DNA of 64,000 bases from Pseudomonas umsongensis (lineage in GTDB: Bacteria > Pseudomonadota > Gammaproteobacteria > Pseudomonadales > Pseudomonadaceae): NCBI RefSeq assembly GCF_002236105.1, contig NZ_NIWU01000002.1, forward strand, positions 310,001 to 374,000, read 5' to 3'. A program made the position numbers and the translations under genes. The notes under the pieces were generated by a model, which ran no database searches, was not told the DNA's origin, and was given only the letters and a program-made list of their open reading frames with translations. Each line of letters opens with the position of its first letter. Positions within the stretch are counted from its first letter, which is position 1. Below are positions 54,718-64,000 of the stretch, piece by piece.

Positions 54718-56580
54718 ATGGCCCTACTGCAGATCGCCGAACCCGGCCAAAGTCCTCAACCGCACCAGCGTCGCCTGGCTGTGGGGATCGACTTGGGCAC
54801 TACCAATTCGCTGGTCGCTGCGTTGCGCAGTGGTCTTTCCGAGCCGCTGGCTGATGCGCAAGGGCAGGTCATCCTGCCGTCTGCCGTGCGCTATCACGCC
54901 GATCGCGTCGAGGTTGGCGAATCCGCCAAGCTGGCTGCCGCCACCGATCCCTTGAACACCGTGCTGTCGGTCAAGCGCTTGATGGGTCGTGGTTTGTCCG
55001 ACGTCAAGCAATTGGGTGATCAGTTGCCGTACCGCTTTGTCGGCGGCGAGTCGCACATGCCGTTCATCGAGACGATCCAGGGGCCGAAAAGCCCGGTCGA
55101 AGTCTCGGCGGACATCCTCAAGGTCTTGCGCCAGCGTGCCGAAGCCACTTTGGGCGGCGAGCTGGTAGGTGCGGTCATCACTGTTCCGGCCTATTTCGAC
55201 GATGCCCAGCGTCAAGCCACCAAGGATGCGGCCAAACTGGCCGGCCTGAATGTGCTGCGTTTGCTCAACGAGCCGACCGCGGCGGCGGTGGCTTACGGTC
55301 TGGACCAGCACGCCGAGGGCCTGGTTGCCATCTATGACCTGGGCGGCGGCACCTTCGATATTTCGATTCTGCGCCTGACCGGCGGTGTGTTCGAAGTCCT
55401 GGCTACCGGCGGCGACAGCGCCTTGGGCGGTGATGACTTCGACCACGCAATTGCTGGCTGGATCATCGAGAGCGCCGGTCTGTCCGCCAACCTCGATCCG
55501 GGTGCGCAGCGTCAGCTGCTGCAAACGGCTTGCGCCGCCAAGGAAGCCCTGACCAACGCCTCGTCAGTCGAAGTGACTCATGGCGACTGGAAAGCCGAGC
55601 TGACCCGCGAAGCCTTCGATGCCTTGATCGAGCCGATGGTCGCGCGCAGCCTGAAAGCCTGTCGCCGCGCGGTGCGTGATTCCGGTGTAGAGCTGGAAGA
55701 CGTGCATGCGGTGGTCATGGTTGGCGGCTCGACTCGCGTGCCTCGCGTTCGCGAAGCTGTCGCCGAAGCTTTTGGGCGCCAGCCTCTGACTGAAATCGAC
55801 CCGGATCAAGTGGTGGCCATCGGTGCCGCGATCCAGGCCGATACCCTGGCCGGCAACAAGCGCGATGGCGATGAATTGCTGCTGCTGGACGTGATTCCGT
55901 TGTCCCTGGGCCTGGAAACCATGGGCGGCCTGATGGAGAAGGTGATTCCACGCAACACCACCATCCCCGTCGCTCGGGCGCAGGACTTCACGACTTACAA
56001 AGATGGCCAGTCGGCCATGGCGATCCACGTGTTGCAGGGCGAGCGCGAGCTGATCAGCGACTGCCGCTCCCTGGCGCGCTTCGAATTGCGCGGTATTCCG
56101 GCGATGGTGGCCGGCGCGGCGAAGATTCGCGTGACCTTCCAGGTCGATGCCGATGGCTTGCTCAGTGTTTCCGCTCGCGAACTGGGTTCGGGCGTCGAGG
56201 CCAGTATCCAGGTCAAGCCGTCCTACGGCCTGACCGACGGCGAAATCGCCAAGATGCTCAAGGATTCGTTCCAGCACGCCAACGACGACAAGGTTGCCCG
56301 CGTTCTGCGTGAGCAGCAGGTCGATGCCCAGCGTCTGATCGAGGCGGTACAGGCCGCCCTGGAAGCTGACGGCGAGCGCTTGCTGGACGCCGACGAGCGC
56401 ATGGTCATCGAACTGCAAGTGCAGGAACTGACCGAACTGATGAAAGGTACCGATGGCTACGCCATCGAGCAGCAGACCAAGCGTCTGTCGCAAGTGACCG
56501 ACGCCTTTGCTGCCCGCCGCCTGGACTCGACGGTGAAAGCCGCGCTGGCGGGGCGCAACCTGAATGAGATTGAGGAATAA
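54718..56580 (+). CDS. hscA: Hsp70-type Fe-S chaperone HscA
   Basis: The 620-aa protein shows the Hsp70 ATPase motifs [25 protein letters not shown] and [13 protein letters not shown], then [12 protein letters not shown] and a substrate-binding C-terminus. It binds the LPPVK motif of IscU. Confidence 0.96.
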   Translation: MALLQIAEPGQSPQPHQRRLAVGIDLGTTNSLVAALRSGLSEPLADAQGQVILPSAVRYHADRVEVGESAKLAAATDPLNTVLSVKRLMGRGLSDVKQLGDQLPYRFVGGESHMPFIETIQGPKSPVEVSADILKVLRQRAEATLGGELVGAVITVPAYFDDAQRQATKDAAKLAGLNVLRLLNEPTAAAVAYGLDQHAEGLVAIYDLGGGTFDISILRLTGGVFEVLATGGDSALGGDDFDHAIAGWIIESAGLSANLDPGAQRQLLQTACAAKEALTNASSVEVTHGDWKAELTREAFDALIEPMVARSLKACRRAVRDSGVELEDVHAVVMVGGSTRVPRVREAVAEAFGRQPLTEIDPDQVVAIGAAIQADTLAGNKRDGDELLLLDVIPLSLGLETMGGLMEKVIPRNTTIPVARAQDFTTYKDGQSAMAIHVLQGERELISDCRSLARFELRGIPAMVAGAAKIRVTFQVDADGLLSVSARELGSGVEASIQVKPSYGLTDGEIAKMLKDSFQHANDDKVARVLREQQVDAQRLIEAVQAALEADGERLLDADERMVIELQVQELTELMKGTDGYAIEQQTKRLSQVTDAFAARRLDSTVKAALAGRNLNEIEE

Positions 56581-56582
56581 CG

Positions 56583-56924
56583 ATGCCGCAGGTCATTTTT
56601 CTGCCACACGAGAAGTTTTGCCCTGAAGGCATGGTCGTCGAGGCTGAGCCGGGTATTTCCATCCTCGAGCTGGCTCACGAACACCATATCGAGATGGAAA
56701 GTGCCTGTGGCGGCGTCTGCGCCTGCACCACCTGCCACTGCATCATCCGCGAAGGTTTCGATTCGCTGGAAGAGGCTGACGAGCTGGAGGAGGACTACCT
56801 CGACAAGGCCTGGGGGCTGGAGCGTGAGTCGCGCCTGGGCTGTCAGGCCAAGGTCGGCACCGAAGACCTGACCATTGAAATTCCGAAGTACTCGCTCAAC
56901 CACGCAGCCGAAGCGCCGCACTGA
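56583..56924 (+). CDS. fdx: ISC-type [2Fe-2S] ferredoxin
   Basis: The 113-aa ferredoxin has cluster ligands in CGGVCACTTC and the distal cysteine in SRLGCQAKVG. It donates electrons during cluster assembly. It lies two bases after the hscA stop. Confidence 0.95.
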   Translation: MPQVIFLPHEKFCPEGMVVEAEPGISILELAHEHHIEMESACGGVCACTTCHCIIREGFDSLEEADELEEDYLDKAWGLERESRLGCQAKVGTEDLTIEIPKYSLNHAAEAPH

Positions 56925-56938
56925 TTCAAGGAACTGTC

Positions 56939-57139
56939 ATGAGTCTCAAGTGGACTGATGTGCTGGAAATCGCGATCCAGCTGGCTGAAAGCAAGCCTGA
57001 AGTGGACCCTATGTCGGTCAACTTCGTCGATCTGCGTAAATGGGTGATGGAATTGCCCGAATTCGATGACAAGCCTGAGCATTGTGGCGAAAAGATCCTG
57101 GAGGCCATTCAGGCCCACTGGATCGAAGAACGCTTGTAG
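56939..57139 (+). CDS. iscX: Fe-S assembly protein IscX
   Basis: The 66-aa acidic protein (LKWTDVLEIAIQLAE, DLRKWVMELPEFDD) is the usual last gene of the isc operon and binds IscS and iron. Its TAG stop lies inside the first bases of the following REP ('ttgtaggagctg'). Confidence 0.95.
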   Translation: MSLKWTDVLEIAIQLAESKPEVDPMSVNFVDLRKWVMELPEFDDKPEHCGEKILEAIQAHWIEERL

Positions 57140-57239
57140 GAGCTGACTCGCGAAGCGAGGCTGCGATCTTTCCGGTGCCACTTGAATCTCAAGCGAAAGG
57201 CCAGGATCAAAGGATCGCAGCCTTCGGCAGCTCCTACAG
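57135..57239. repeat. REP inverted-repeat pair overlapping the iscX stop
   Basis: Arms 'gtaggagctgactcgcgaag' and 'cttcggcagctcctac' bracket about 60 bp between iscX and ndk. The left arm supplies the iscX stop codon. Confidence 0.85.
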
Positions 57240-57260
57240 AGCTGGCGACCTGTACACAGT

Positions 57261-57301
57261 TAGGCAATACCCAAGAACCCGCGTATAATTCGCGGGTTTA
57301 A
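57261..57301 (+). promoter_or_regulatory. ndk: ndk promoter
   Basis: -35 TAGGCA (57261-57266) and -10 TATAAT (57284-57289) with a 17-bp spacer precede ndk. The -10 lies inside a dyad AACCCGCG/CGCGGGTT. Confidence 0.65.
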
Positions 57302-57334
57302 TTTTTCGCAAATTACCGTTTCTGGAGTTACACC

Positions 57335-57760
57335 ATGGCTGTTCAACGTACTTTCTCCATCATCAAGCCTGACGCCGTTGCTAAAAACGTGATCGGCAAG
57401 ATCGTTTCCCGTTTCGAAGACGCTGGCCTGCGCGTTGTAGCTTCGAAAATGAAGCAACTGTCCAAAGCCGAAGCCGAAGGCTTCTACGCTGAGCACAGCG
57501 AGCGCGGTTTCTTCGGTGACCTGGTAGCGTTCATGACCTCCGGTCCGGTTGTTGTCCAGGTTCTGGAAGGCGAAAACGCCATCGCTCGCAACCGTGAGCT
57601 GATGGGCGCTACCAACCCTAAAGAAGCTGCTGCCGGCACCATCCGTGCTGACTTCGCTGAATCGATCGACGCCAACGCCGTACACGGTTCGGACTCCGAA
57701 GCCGCTGCCGCTCGCGAAATCGCATACTTCTTCGCAGCTACTGAAGTAACCACTCGCTAA
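57335..57760 (+). CDS. ndk: Nucleoside diphosphate kinase
   Basis: The 141-aa enzyme balances nucleoside triphosphates. The active-site histidine lies in [12 protein letters not shown]. Also present are the N-terminal [20 protein letters not shown] and the [15 protein letters not shown] loop. Confidence 0.97.
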   Translation: MAVQRTFSIIKPDAVAKNVIGKIVSRFEDAGLRVVASKMKQLSKAEAEGFYAEHSERGFFGDLVAFMTSGPVVVQVLEGENAIARNRELMGATNPKEAAAGTIRADFAESIDANAVHGSDSEAAAAREIAYFFAATEVTTR

Positions 57761-57788
57761 GCATTGGCTTAAGAGTGAAGGTGAATCC

Positions 57789-58931
57789 ATGACTACATCG
57801 ACTGTAAAAACCAACCTGCTGGGTCTGACTCAACAGGAAATGGAAAAATTCTTCGACTCAATCGGGGAGAAGCGTTTCCGTGCCGGTCAGGTAATGAAAT
57901 GGATTCACCACTTTGGCGTCGATGATTTCGACGCCATGACGAACGTCAGCAAGGCCCTGCGCGAGAAGCTCAAGGCCGTTGCTGAAGTTCGCGGTCCGGA
58001 AGTGGTCAGCGAGGACATCTCCAGCGACGGCACCCGCAAGTGGGTGGTGCGCGTGGCGTCCGGCAGCTGCGTCGAGACCGTGTACATTCCCCAGGGCAAG
58101 CGCGGCACCTTGTGCGTTTCGTCCCAGGCAGGCTGTGCCCTGGATTGCAGTTTCTGCTCCACCGGCAAGCAAGGCTTCAATAGCAACCTCACCGCCGCCG
58201 AAGTCATCGGCCAGGTGTGGATTGCCAACAAATCCTTTGGCAGCGTCCCGGCAACCGTCGACCGTGCCATCACCAACGTGGTGATGATGGGCATGGGTGA
58301 GCCGCTGCTGAACTTCGACAACGTCATCGCGGCCATGCACCTGATGATGGACGACCTGGGCTACGGCATTTCCAAGCGCCGCGTGACCCTGTCGACCTCC
58401 GGCGTGGTGCCGATGATCGATGAGCTGTCCAAGCACATCGACGTCTCCCTGGCGTTGTCCCTGCACGCACCGAATGACGCATTGCGTAACCAATTGGTGC
58501 CGATCAACAAGAAGTATCCGCTTAAGATGCTCCTCGAATCGTGCCAGCGCTACATGTCGTCCCTGGGCGAAAAGCGCGTGCTGACCATCGAGTACACCTT
58601 GCTCAAGGACGTGAACGACAAGGTCGAGCACGCCGTTGAAATGATCGAGCTGCTCAAGAACATCCCGTGCAAGATCAACCTGATCCCGTTCAACCCGTTC
58701 CCGCACTCCGGTTACGAGCGGCCTAGCAACAATGCCATTCGTCGGTTCCAGGATCAGCTTCATCATGCCGGTTTCAACGTCACTGTACGCACCACCCGTG
58801 GTGAAGACATCGACGCGGCCTGTGGTCAATTGGTAGGGCAGGTGCTGGATCGCACCCGTCGCAGCGAACGTTATATCGCCGTGCGTGAACTGAGCGCCGA
58901 CAACGATATGGCGTCGAACGCTGCTAAGTAA
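57789..58931 (+). CDS. rlmN: Dual-specificity 23S rRNA/tRNA adenine C2-methyltransferase RlmN
   Basis: The 380-aa radical-SAM enzyme methylates A2503 of 23S rRNA and A37 of some tRNAs. The [4Fe-4S] motif is CALDCSFC in [16 protein letters not shown]. Further conserved parts are [10 protein letters not shown] and [16 protein letters not shown]. It is followed 16 bp later by pilF. Confidence 0.96.
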   Translation: MTTSTVKTNLLGLTQQEMEKFFDSIGEKRFRAGQVMKWIHHFGVDDFDAMTNVSKALREKLKAVAEVRGPEVVSEDISSDGTRKWVVRVASGSCVETVYIPQGKRGTLCVSSQAGCALDCSFCSTGKQGFNSNLTAAEVIGQVWIANKSFGSVPATVDRAITNVVMMGMGEPLLNFDNVIAAMHLMMDDLGYGISKRRVTLSTSGVVPMIDELSKHIDVSLALSLHAPNDALRNQLVPINKKYPLKMLLESCQRYMSSLGEKRVLTIEYTLLKDVNDKVEHAVEMIELLKNIPCKINLIPFNPFPHSGYERPSNNAIRRFQDQLHHAGFNVTVRTTRGEDIDAACGQLVGQVLDRTRRSERYIAVRELSADNDMASNAAK

Positions 58932-58947
58932 TCAAGAGAGGATCTCC

Positions 58948-59706
58948 ATGTCCCTGCGCTTTGCGCTGCTTTTGCTAATGGCCAGCCTGTGCGCTGGCTG
59001 TGTGCTTTCGGGCGATTACAACCCGATGAAGACCAGCAAAGGCCGTGGCGAGGCGCGCGAGGCCTACGTGCAACTGGGCATCGGTTATTTGCAACAAGGC
59101 ATGACCGAGCGAGCAAAAGTGCCTCTGAAGAAGGCGCTGGAGCTGGACGCCGCAGACCCGGACGCCAATGCCGCGCTGGGGTTGGTGTTCCAGGCCGAAA
59201 TGGAGCCGGAACTGGCTGACCAGCATTTTCGCAAGGCGCTGGCTTCCCGTCCCGCCGATGCGCGAATCCTCAACAACTACGGCAGCTTTCTCTACGAGCA
59301 GAAACGTTACAAGGAAGCCTACGAGCGTTTCGAGCAGGCCGCCGCCGATACCCTGTATCCTGAGCGTTCGCGCGTGTTCGAGAACCTGGGCATGACGGCT
59401 TCGATGCTCGGCCAGCGCGAGTTGGCCCAGCAGCAACTGGAAAAAGCCCTGCGTTTGAATCGACAACAGCCTCGGGCATTGTTGGAAATGGCTGAGTTGT
59501 CTTACGAAGACAGGCATTATGTGCCCGCGCGTGACTTTTACGACCGTTTTAGCCTGCTTGCCGAGCAAAATGCACGTAGTCTATTGCTCGGCATTCGCCT
59601 GGCAAAAGTGTTTGATGATCGCGACAAGGCCGCCAGTGCGGGCCTGCAATTAAAACGACTTTATCCCGGTACATCGGAATATCAGCAATACCTGTCGGAG
59701 CAATGA
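58948..59706 (+). CDS. pilF: Type IV pilus biogenesis lipoprotein (pilotin)
   Basis: The 252-aa lipoprotein has a lipobox LCAGC and several TPR repeats (EAYVQLGIGYLQQGMTERAKVPLKKALEL). In P. aeruginosa PilF it brings the secretin PilQ to the outer membrane. Gene order rlmN-pilF-rodZ-ispG is as usual in Pseudomonas. Confidence 0.92.
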   Translation: MSLRFALLLLMASLCAGCVLSGDYNPMKTSKGRGEAREAYVQLGIGYLQQGMTERAKVPLKKALELDAADPDANAALGLVFQAEMEPELADQHFRKALASRPADARILNNYGSFLYEQKRYKEAYERFEQAAADTLYPERSRVFENLGMTASMLGQRELAQQQLEKALRLNRQQPRALLEMAELSYEDRHYVPARDFYDRFSLLAEQNARSLLLGIRLAKVFDDRDKAASAGLQLKRLYPGTSEYQQYLSEQ

Positions 59707-60728
59707 TGAAAGCGGCGCATCCCGAAGTTGTAGCAGCGAATCGCGTTAACCCCGGTGAGACCTTGCGCCAGGCCCGCGAAAGCAATGGCTGGTCGCTGGC
59801 CGAAGTGGCCCTTAAGCTCAACCTTACCGTCAATTCCCTGAGCAATCTGGAAGCCGGCGATTTCGACAAGCTGCCAGGGCATACCTTCGCCCGCGGCTAT
59901 ATCCGTGCTTATGCCAAATTGCTCGGCATGGACCAGGCCGTCCTGGTCCAGCAGTTCGACCAATCCACCGGTACCGACTCCAAGGGCAGCAGCGTTCACA
60001 GCCTGGGCCGTATCGAAGAGCCAGTTCGCGTGTCCCACACCATCTTGCGCATTGTCAGCCTGTTGTTGCTGGTGGCCGTGGTGGGTGGTGGTTTTGTCTG
60101 GTGGCAGGACCAGACCTCGCTGCGCACCAAGGACCTGATCAGCCTGACCCCGGAACACGTGGAAGTCGAAGGTGCCGATGGCACTACCCAGATTCATCCG
60201 CTGGATGAGCCGGAAGACCAGGCGGTGGCCGAGGGTGAGGCGCAAAACACCACGGCCCTGGCATTGCCGCAGGCCGACTCCGCGACCCCGGCTCCGGCTG
60301 AAACGCCAGCGCCGGCACCCGTTGCACCGACCGCCGCCGCACCGACCGCCGCCACGCCTGTGACGCCAGCCCCGGCTGTTCCTGCAGCTCCAGCTGTTGC
60401 AGCGCCGACGGTGAATGCACCGGTTGCTCCAAGTGTTGCAGCGCCAACCGCTGCGGCACCGGCGCCAGCAGCGCCTGCGGTGGCAGGCCAGGGCCAGGTC
60501 CAACTACAGTACAGCGCCGACTGCTGGACCCAGGTCACCGACGGCAACGGCAAGGTGCTGTTGAGCGGCCTGAAGCGTAAAGGCGAAAGCGTTTCCCTCA
60601 ATGGCAAGCCGCCGTTTTCCGTGCGCCTGGGTTATGCCCGCGGCGCGCAGGTCAGCTACAACGGTCAGGCGGTCAATGTCGCTCCGTTCACCAGTGGCGA
60701 GACTGCTCGCCTGAAGTTGGGTCAATAA
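59703..60728 (+). CDS. rodZ: Cell-shape protein RodZ
   Basis: The 341-aa protein has an N-terminal helix-turn-helix (LRQARESNGWSLAEVALKLNL), one TM helix (ILRIVSLLLLVAVVGGGFVWW), a long Pro/Ala-rich periplasmic linker with low complexity, and a C-terminal DUF4115 domain. It links MreB to the wall machinery. Its start overlaps the pilF stop. Confidence 0.93.
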   Translation: MMKAAHPEVVAANRVNPGETLRQARESNGWSLAEVALKLNLTVNSLSNLEAGDFDKLPGHTFARGYIRAYAKLLGMDQAVLVQQFDQSTGTDSKGSSVHSLGRIEEPVRVSHTILRIVSLLLLVAVVGGGFVWWQDQTSLRTKDLISLTPEHVEVEGADGTTQIHPLDEPEDQAVAEGEAQNTTALALPQADSATPAPAETPAPAPVAPTAAAPTAATPVTPAPAVPAAPAVAAPTVNAPVAPSVAAPTAAAPAPAAPAVAGQGQVQLQYSADCWTQVTDGNGKVLLSGLKRKGESVSLNGKPPFSVRLGYARGAQVSYNGQAVNVAPFTSGETARLKLGQ

Positions 60729-60731
60729 GTC

Positions 60732-61841
60732 ATGCACGGCGAATCTCCAATCAAACGTCGCGAATCGCGCAAGATCTGGGTCGGTAATGTACCTGTTGGC
60801 GGCGATGCGCCCATCGCTGTGCAAAGCATGACCAACAGCGACACCAACGACGTCGCTGCGACCGTCGCGCAAATCAATCGCCTGGAAGCCGCGGGTGTCG
60901 ATATTGTGCGGGTGTCCGTGCCGGACATGGACGCCGCCGAGGCCTTCGGCAAGATCAAGCAACTGGTCAAGGTGCCCTTGGTCGCCGACATTCACTTCGA
61001 CTACCGCATCGCCTTGCGCGTGGCCGAACTTGGCGTTGACTGCCTGCGGATCAACCCGGGCAACATCGGTCGCGAAGACCGCGTGCGCGCGGTGGTCGAT
61101 GCCGCCCGCGATCGTGGCATTCCGATCCGTATCGGGGTGAACGCCGGCTCCCTGGAAAAAGACCTGCAGAAAAAATACGGCGAGCCGACGCCAGCCGCGC
61201 TGGTTGAATCGGCGCTGCGCCACGTCGAACACCTTGAGCGCCTGAACTTCCAGGACTTCAAGGTCAGCGTGAAAGCCTCCGACGTGTTCATGGCCGTCGA
61301 AGCCTACCGCTTGCTGGCGAAGGAAATCGTCCAGCCGCTGCACCTGGGCATCACCGAAGCCGGTGGTTTGCGTTCAGGCACGGTGAAATCTGCCGTGGGC
61401 CTCGGTATGCTGCTCGCCGAAGGGATTGGCGATACCATTCGCATCTCGTTGGCGGCTGATCCGGTCGAGGAAGTGAAAGTCGGCTACGACATTCTCAAGT
61501 CCCTGCATCTGCGTTCCCGTGGCATCAACTTCATCGCCTGCCCGAGTTGCTCGCGGCAGAACTTCGATGTGGTCAAGACCATGAACGAGCTGGAAGGGCG
61601 CCTCGAAGACCTGCTGGTGCCGCTTGACGTCGCGGTCATCGGTTGCGTGGTCAACGGGCCGGGCGAAGCCAAGGAAGCCCATATCGGCTTGACCGGCGGC
61701 ACGCCAAACCTGATTTACATCGACGGCAAGCCGTCGCAGAAACTGACGAATGACAATCTGGTGGATGAGCTTGAACGCTTGATCCGCGAGAAAGCGGCCG
61801 AAAAGGTCGAAGCTGACGCTGCAGTGATTGCGCGTGGCTGA
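60732..61841 (+). CDS. ispG: 4-hydroxy-3-methylbut-2-enyl diphosphate synthase
   Basis: The 369-aa enzyme of the MEP isoprenoid route has [4Fe-4S] ligands in [13 protein letters not shown] and [16 protein letters not shown]-terminal [20 protein letters not shown] is typical. It depends on the Fe-S machinery encoded upstream. Confidence 0.96.
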   Translation: MHGESPIKRRESRKIWVGNVPVGGDAPIAVQSMTNSDTNDVAATVAQINRLEAAGVDIVRVSVPDMDAAEAFGKIKQLVKVPLVADIHFDYRIALRVAELGVDCLRINPGNIGREDRVRAVVDAARDRGIPIRIGVNAGSLEKDLQKKYGEPTPAALVESALRHVEHLERLNFQDFKVSVKASDVFMAVEAYRLLAKEIVQPLHLGITEAGGLRSGTVKSAVGLGMLLAEGIGDTIRISLAADPVEEVKVGYDILKSLHLRSRGINFIACPSCSRQNFDVVKTMNELEGRLEDLLVPLDVAVIGCVVNGPGEAKEAHIGLTGGTPNLIYIDGKPSQKLTNDNLVDELERLIREKAAEKVEADAAVIARG

Positions 61842-61878
61842 GCCCGACCGAAGCGCCGAACGAATTTAAGGATTTAAT

Positions 61879-63168
61879 GTGAGCAAGTCTCTGCAAGCCA
61901 TTCGTGGCATGAACGACATCCTGCCCGAACAGACCCCCCTGTGGCGTCATTTCGAAGGCACCGTTTCGCGCCTGCTGGATAACTACGGTTACAAGCAGAT
62001 CCGCATGCCGATCGTCGAGTTCACCGAGCTGTTCAAGCGCTCCATCGGTGAAGTGACCGACATCGTCGAAAAAGAGATGTACACCTTCGACGACCGTAAC
62101 GGCGACTCCCTGACCCTGCGTCCCGAAGGCACGGCAGCGTGCGTGCGTGCGGTGCTCGAGCACGGCATCACCGGCGGTGGCCAGGTGCAGAAGCTCTGGT
62201 ACATCGGTCCGATGTTCCGCCACGAGCGTCCGCAGAAAGGCCGTTACCGCCAGTTCCACCAGATCGGTGTCGAGGTGTTCAACCTCGACGGTCCGGACAT
62301 CGACGCCGAACTGATCGTGCTGACCTGGCGCCTGTGGGGCGAGCTGGGCATCCGCGATGCGGTCAAGCTCGAACTCAACAGCCTGGGCACCAGCGAGTCC
62401 CGTGGCCGCTATCGTGAAGCGCTGGTCGAGTTCCTGTCCGGTCACCTGGACAAGCTGGACGAAGACAGCCAGCGCCGCTTGAAAACCAACCCGCTGCGGG
62501 TCCTGGACACCAAGAATGCCGATACACAGGCGATTCTGGTCGATGCGCCGAAAATGGCCGACTACCTCGACGAAGAATCTCGCGTGCACTTCGAGGGCCT
62601 CAAGGCTCGCCTGGACGCCGCCGGCATCCCCTATGTGATCAACCCGAAGCTGGTTCGCGGGCTGGACTACTACAGCAAGACCGTTTTCGAATGGGTCACC
62701 GACAAACTTGGCGCCCAAGGCACCGTGTGTGCCGGTGGTCGTTACGACGGCCTGGTCGAGCAGATGGGCGGCAAGCCTACCGCCGGCGTCGGTTTCGCCA
62801 TGGGTATCGAGCGCTTGGTATTGCTGCTGGAAACCCTGGAGCAGATCCCGGAAGAAATCTCCCGTCAGGTTGACGTCTACCTCTGTGCCTTCGGTGAAGC
62901 CGCCGAGCTGGCAGGCCTGGCCCTGGCCGAGCGCGTGCGCGACCAGTTGCCCAACCTGCGCCTGCAAGTCAATGCCGGCGCTGGCAGCTTCAAGAGCCAG
63001 TTCAAGAAGGCCGACAAGAGCGGTGCGCTGTTCGCACTGATCCTCGGCGACGACGAGATGGCCCAGCAAGTGGTAGGTTTCAAACCCCTGCGTGGCCAGG
63101 GCGAACAACAAAGCATTGCCTGGGATGCGCTTGCTGCACACCTGGCCACCTGCGTCGTGCAGGGTTGA
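61879..63168 (+). CDS. hisS: Histidyl-tRNA synthetase
   Basis: The 429-aa class II synthetase has motif 2 ([21 protein letters not shown]), the histidine-specific segments [15 protein letters not shown] and CAGGRYDGL, and motif 3 ([14 protein letters not shown]). It starts at GTG 61879. Confidence 0.97.
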   Translation: MSKSLQAIRGMNDILPEQTPLWRHFEGTVSRLLDNYGYKQIRMPIVEFTELFKRSIGEVTDIVEKEMYTFDDRNGDSLTLRPEGTAACVRAVLEHGITGGGQVQKLWYIGPMFRHERPQKGRYRQFHQIGVEVFNLDGPDIDAELIVLTWRLWGELGIRDAVKLELNSLGTSESRGRYREALVEFLSGHLDKLDEDSQRRLKTNPLRVLDTKNADTQAILVDAPKMADYLDEESRVHFEGLKARLDAAGIPYVINPKLVRGLDYYSKTVFEWVTDKLGAQGTVCAGGRYDGLVEQMGGKPTAGVGFAMGIERLVLLLETLEQIPEEISRQVDVYLCAFGEAAELAGLALAERVRDQLPNLRLQVNAGAGSFKSQFKKADKSGALFALILGDDEMAQQVVGFKPLRGQGEQQSIAWDALAAHLATCVVQG

Positions 63169-63209
63169 AGCTGTCTTAACAGCCGAATTAGCGATTAAGG
63201 AGTATTGGG

Positions 63210-63851
63210 GTGTCGAGTACCGAAGACGAACAGCTGGCGGATTTTAAGGAATGGTGGTCACGCAACGGCAAGCCCCTGGTTACTGGCGGCCTGTTGGCGC
63301 TGGTCATCGTGTTCGGTTGGCAGGCGTTCCAGAAGTATCAGAGCAACCAGTCGCAAGGTGCCTCGATGCTCTATCAGCAATTGCTCGAAACCACGCTGAC
63401 GCCTGACGGCAAGCCAGATGCGGCGCGTGTCTCGGACCTGGCCGGCAAGCTCAACAGCGAGTTCGGCGGCAGTGCCTATGCGCAATACGGCAGCCTGTTC
63501 GTGGCGAAAGTCGCGGTCGACAGTGGCAAGCTCGATGACGCAGCCAGCGAGCTCAAGGCCATCGTCGCCAAGCCGGCCAACCCGGCACTGGGCGAAATCG
63601 CCCGTCAGCGCCTGGCGCAGGTACTGGCCGCGCAGGACAAGGTCGATGAAGCCCTGAAGCTGCTGGAAGGCGATGCCGACAAGGCGTTCCTGGCCACTCG
63701 TGAAGAACTCAAGGGCGACCTGCTGGTGCAGTTGGGTCGTTCCGACGAAGCGCACGCGGCGTATCAAAAAGCCAAGGCGGCACTGTCGGATGAAGCGGCG
63801 GTCGGTGGCCTGCAAATCAAGCTGGACGACCTGGCCAAAGGGGATGCGTGA
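63210..63851 (+). CDS. yfgM: YfgM-like TPR inner-membrane protein
   Basis: The 213-aa protein has a short cytoplasmic start, one TM helix (PLVTGGLLALVIVFGWQAF) and a periplasmic TPR-like domain. In E. coli YfgM binds SecYEG and PpiD. Its gene regularly lies between hisS and bamB. It starts at GTG 63210. Confidence 0.9.
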   Translation: MSSTEDEQLADFKEWWSRNGKPLVTGGLLALVIVFGWQAFQKYQSNQSQGASMLYQQLLETTLTPDGKPDAARVSDLAGKLNSEFGGSAYAQYGSLFVAKVAVDSGKLDDAASELKAIVAKPANPALGEIARQRLAQVLAAQDKVDEALKLLEGDADKAFLATREELKGDLLVQLGRSDEAHAAYQKAKAALSDEAAVGGLQIKLDDLAKGDA

Positions 63852-63852
63852 C

Positions 63853-64000
63853 GTGATTCGTTGGAAGCATGCAGCATTGCTGGCCCTGGCCATTTTGGCC
63901 GCGGGTTGCAGCAGCAACAGCAAGAAAGAATTGCCACCGGCCGAATTGACCGACTTCAAGGAAGAAGTGGTCCTGCAGAAGCAGTGGAGTCGTTCGATCG
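63853..64000 (+). CDS. bamB: Outer-membrane assembly lipoprotein BamB (partial)
   Basis: Only the N-terminus is in the window: a lipoprotein signal ending LAILAAGC followed by SSNSKKELPPAELTDFKEEV, as in Pseudomonas BamB. GTG at 63853 has AAGGGG at good distance; an ATG at 63844 is possible. It belongs to the Bam complex. Confidence 0.9.
   Translation, partial: MIRWKHAALLALAILAAGCSSNSKKELPPAELTDFKEEVVLQKQWSRSI

Noticed and set aside
60280..60480. Low-complexity Pro/Ala repeats as a possible separate feature
   Set aside because: This is the normal periplasmic linker of RodZ, in frame and expected.

Overview
The window is chromosomal DNA of a Pseudomonas, most likely of the P. fluorescens complex. 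Three things suggest this: the high-GC core gene order (queA-tgt-yajC-secDF; suhB-trmJ-cysE-iscRSUA-hscBA-fdx-iscX; ndk-rlmN-pilF-rodZ-ispG-hisS-yfgM-bamB), the many REP-type inverted repeats built on 'gtaggagc' or 'gtgggagc', and the coding style. Species assignment is an inference. Layout: 1-19 kb is ordinary variable chromosome. It holds a truncated response regulator, an exported methionine sulfoxide reductase pair (msrB, msrA), a PAS-GGDEF cyclase, a LysR regulator divergent from a class III aminotransferase, a YefM-YoeB toxin-antitoxin pair, a P-loop kinase, a PhoD-like phosphatase, a 2-TM ion channel, an operon of nitrilase, unknown membrane protein and asparaginase, and the soluble NAD-dependent formate dehydrogenase operon fdsGBA-fdsD. 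19.5-24.2 kb is accessory. It contains a DUF3077-like gene behind a structured antisense-type leader RNA, then a PAAR-domain type VI secretion effector with a glycine-rich membrane-active C-terminus, a 4-bp-overlapping membrane immunity candidate, a second membrane gene and a decayed periplasmic gene. 24.26-42.24 kb is an 18-kb P4-like satellite or integrative element in the 3' end of tRNA-Leu(CAA). Its limits come from a near-duplicate of the tRNA 3' end at 24262-24279, the displaced tRNA terminator just outside it, and 'gggataca' repeats (probable integrase arm sites) at both ends. Its backbone (minus strand) is: integrase, unknown gene, AlpA regulator, two small genes, a C4/CI-like antisense leader RNA, three short coupled genes, and a TOPRIM/DUF927 primase-helicase. 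P4-type iteron-like repeats lie near the left end. Its cargo is a HEPN-motif gene, a membrane-anchored unknown, and a 1194-residue SIR2-NACHT/STAND protein. The last two are enclosed by two inverted copies of a ~210-bp MITE. From 42.2 kb to the end the DNA is core: tRNA modification, Sec translocation, Fe-S cluster assembly under IscR, nucleotide metabolism, isoprenoid synthesis and outer-membrane assembly. The most interesting points are the two C4/CI-like RNAs, whose paired segments covary between copies (one in the satellite, one orphan outside it), and the satellite cargo, which looks like an antiphage locus.
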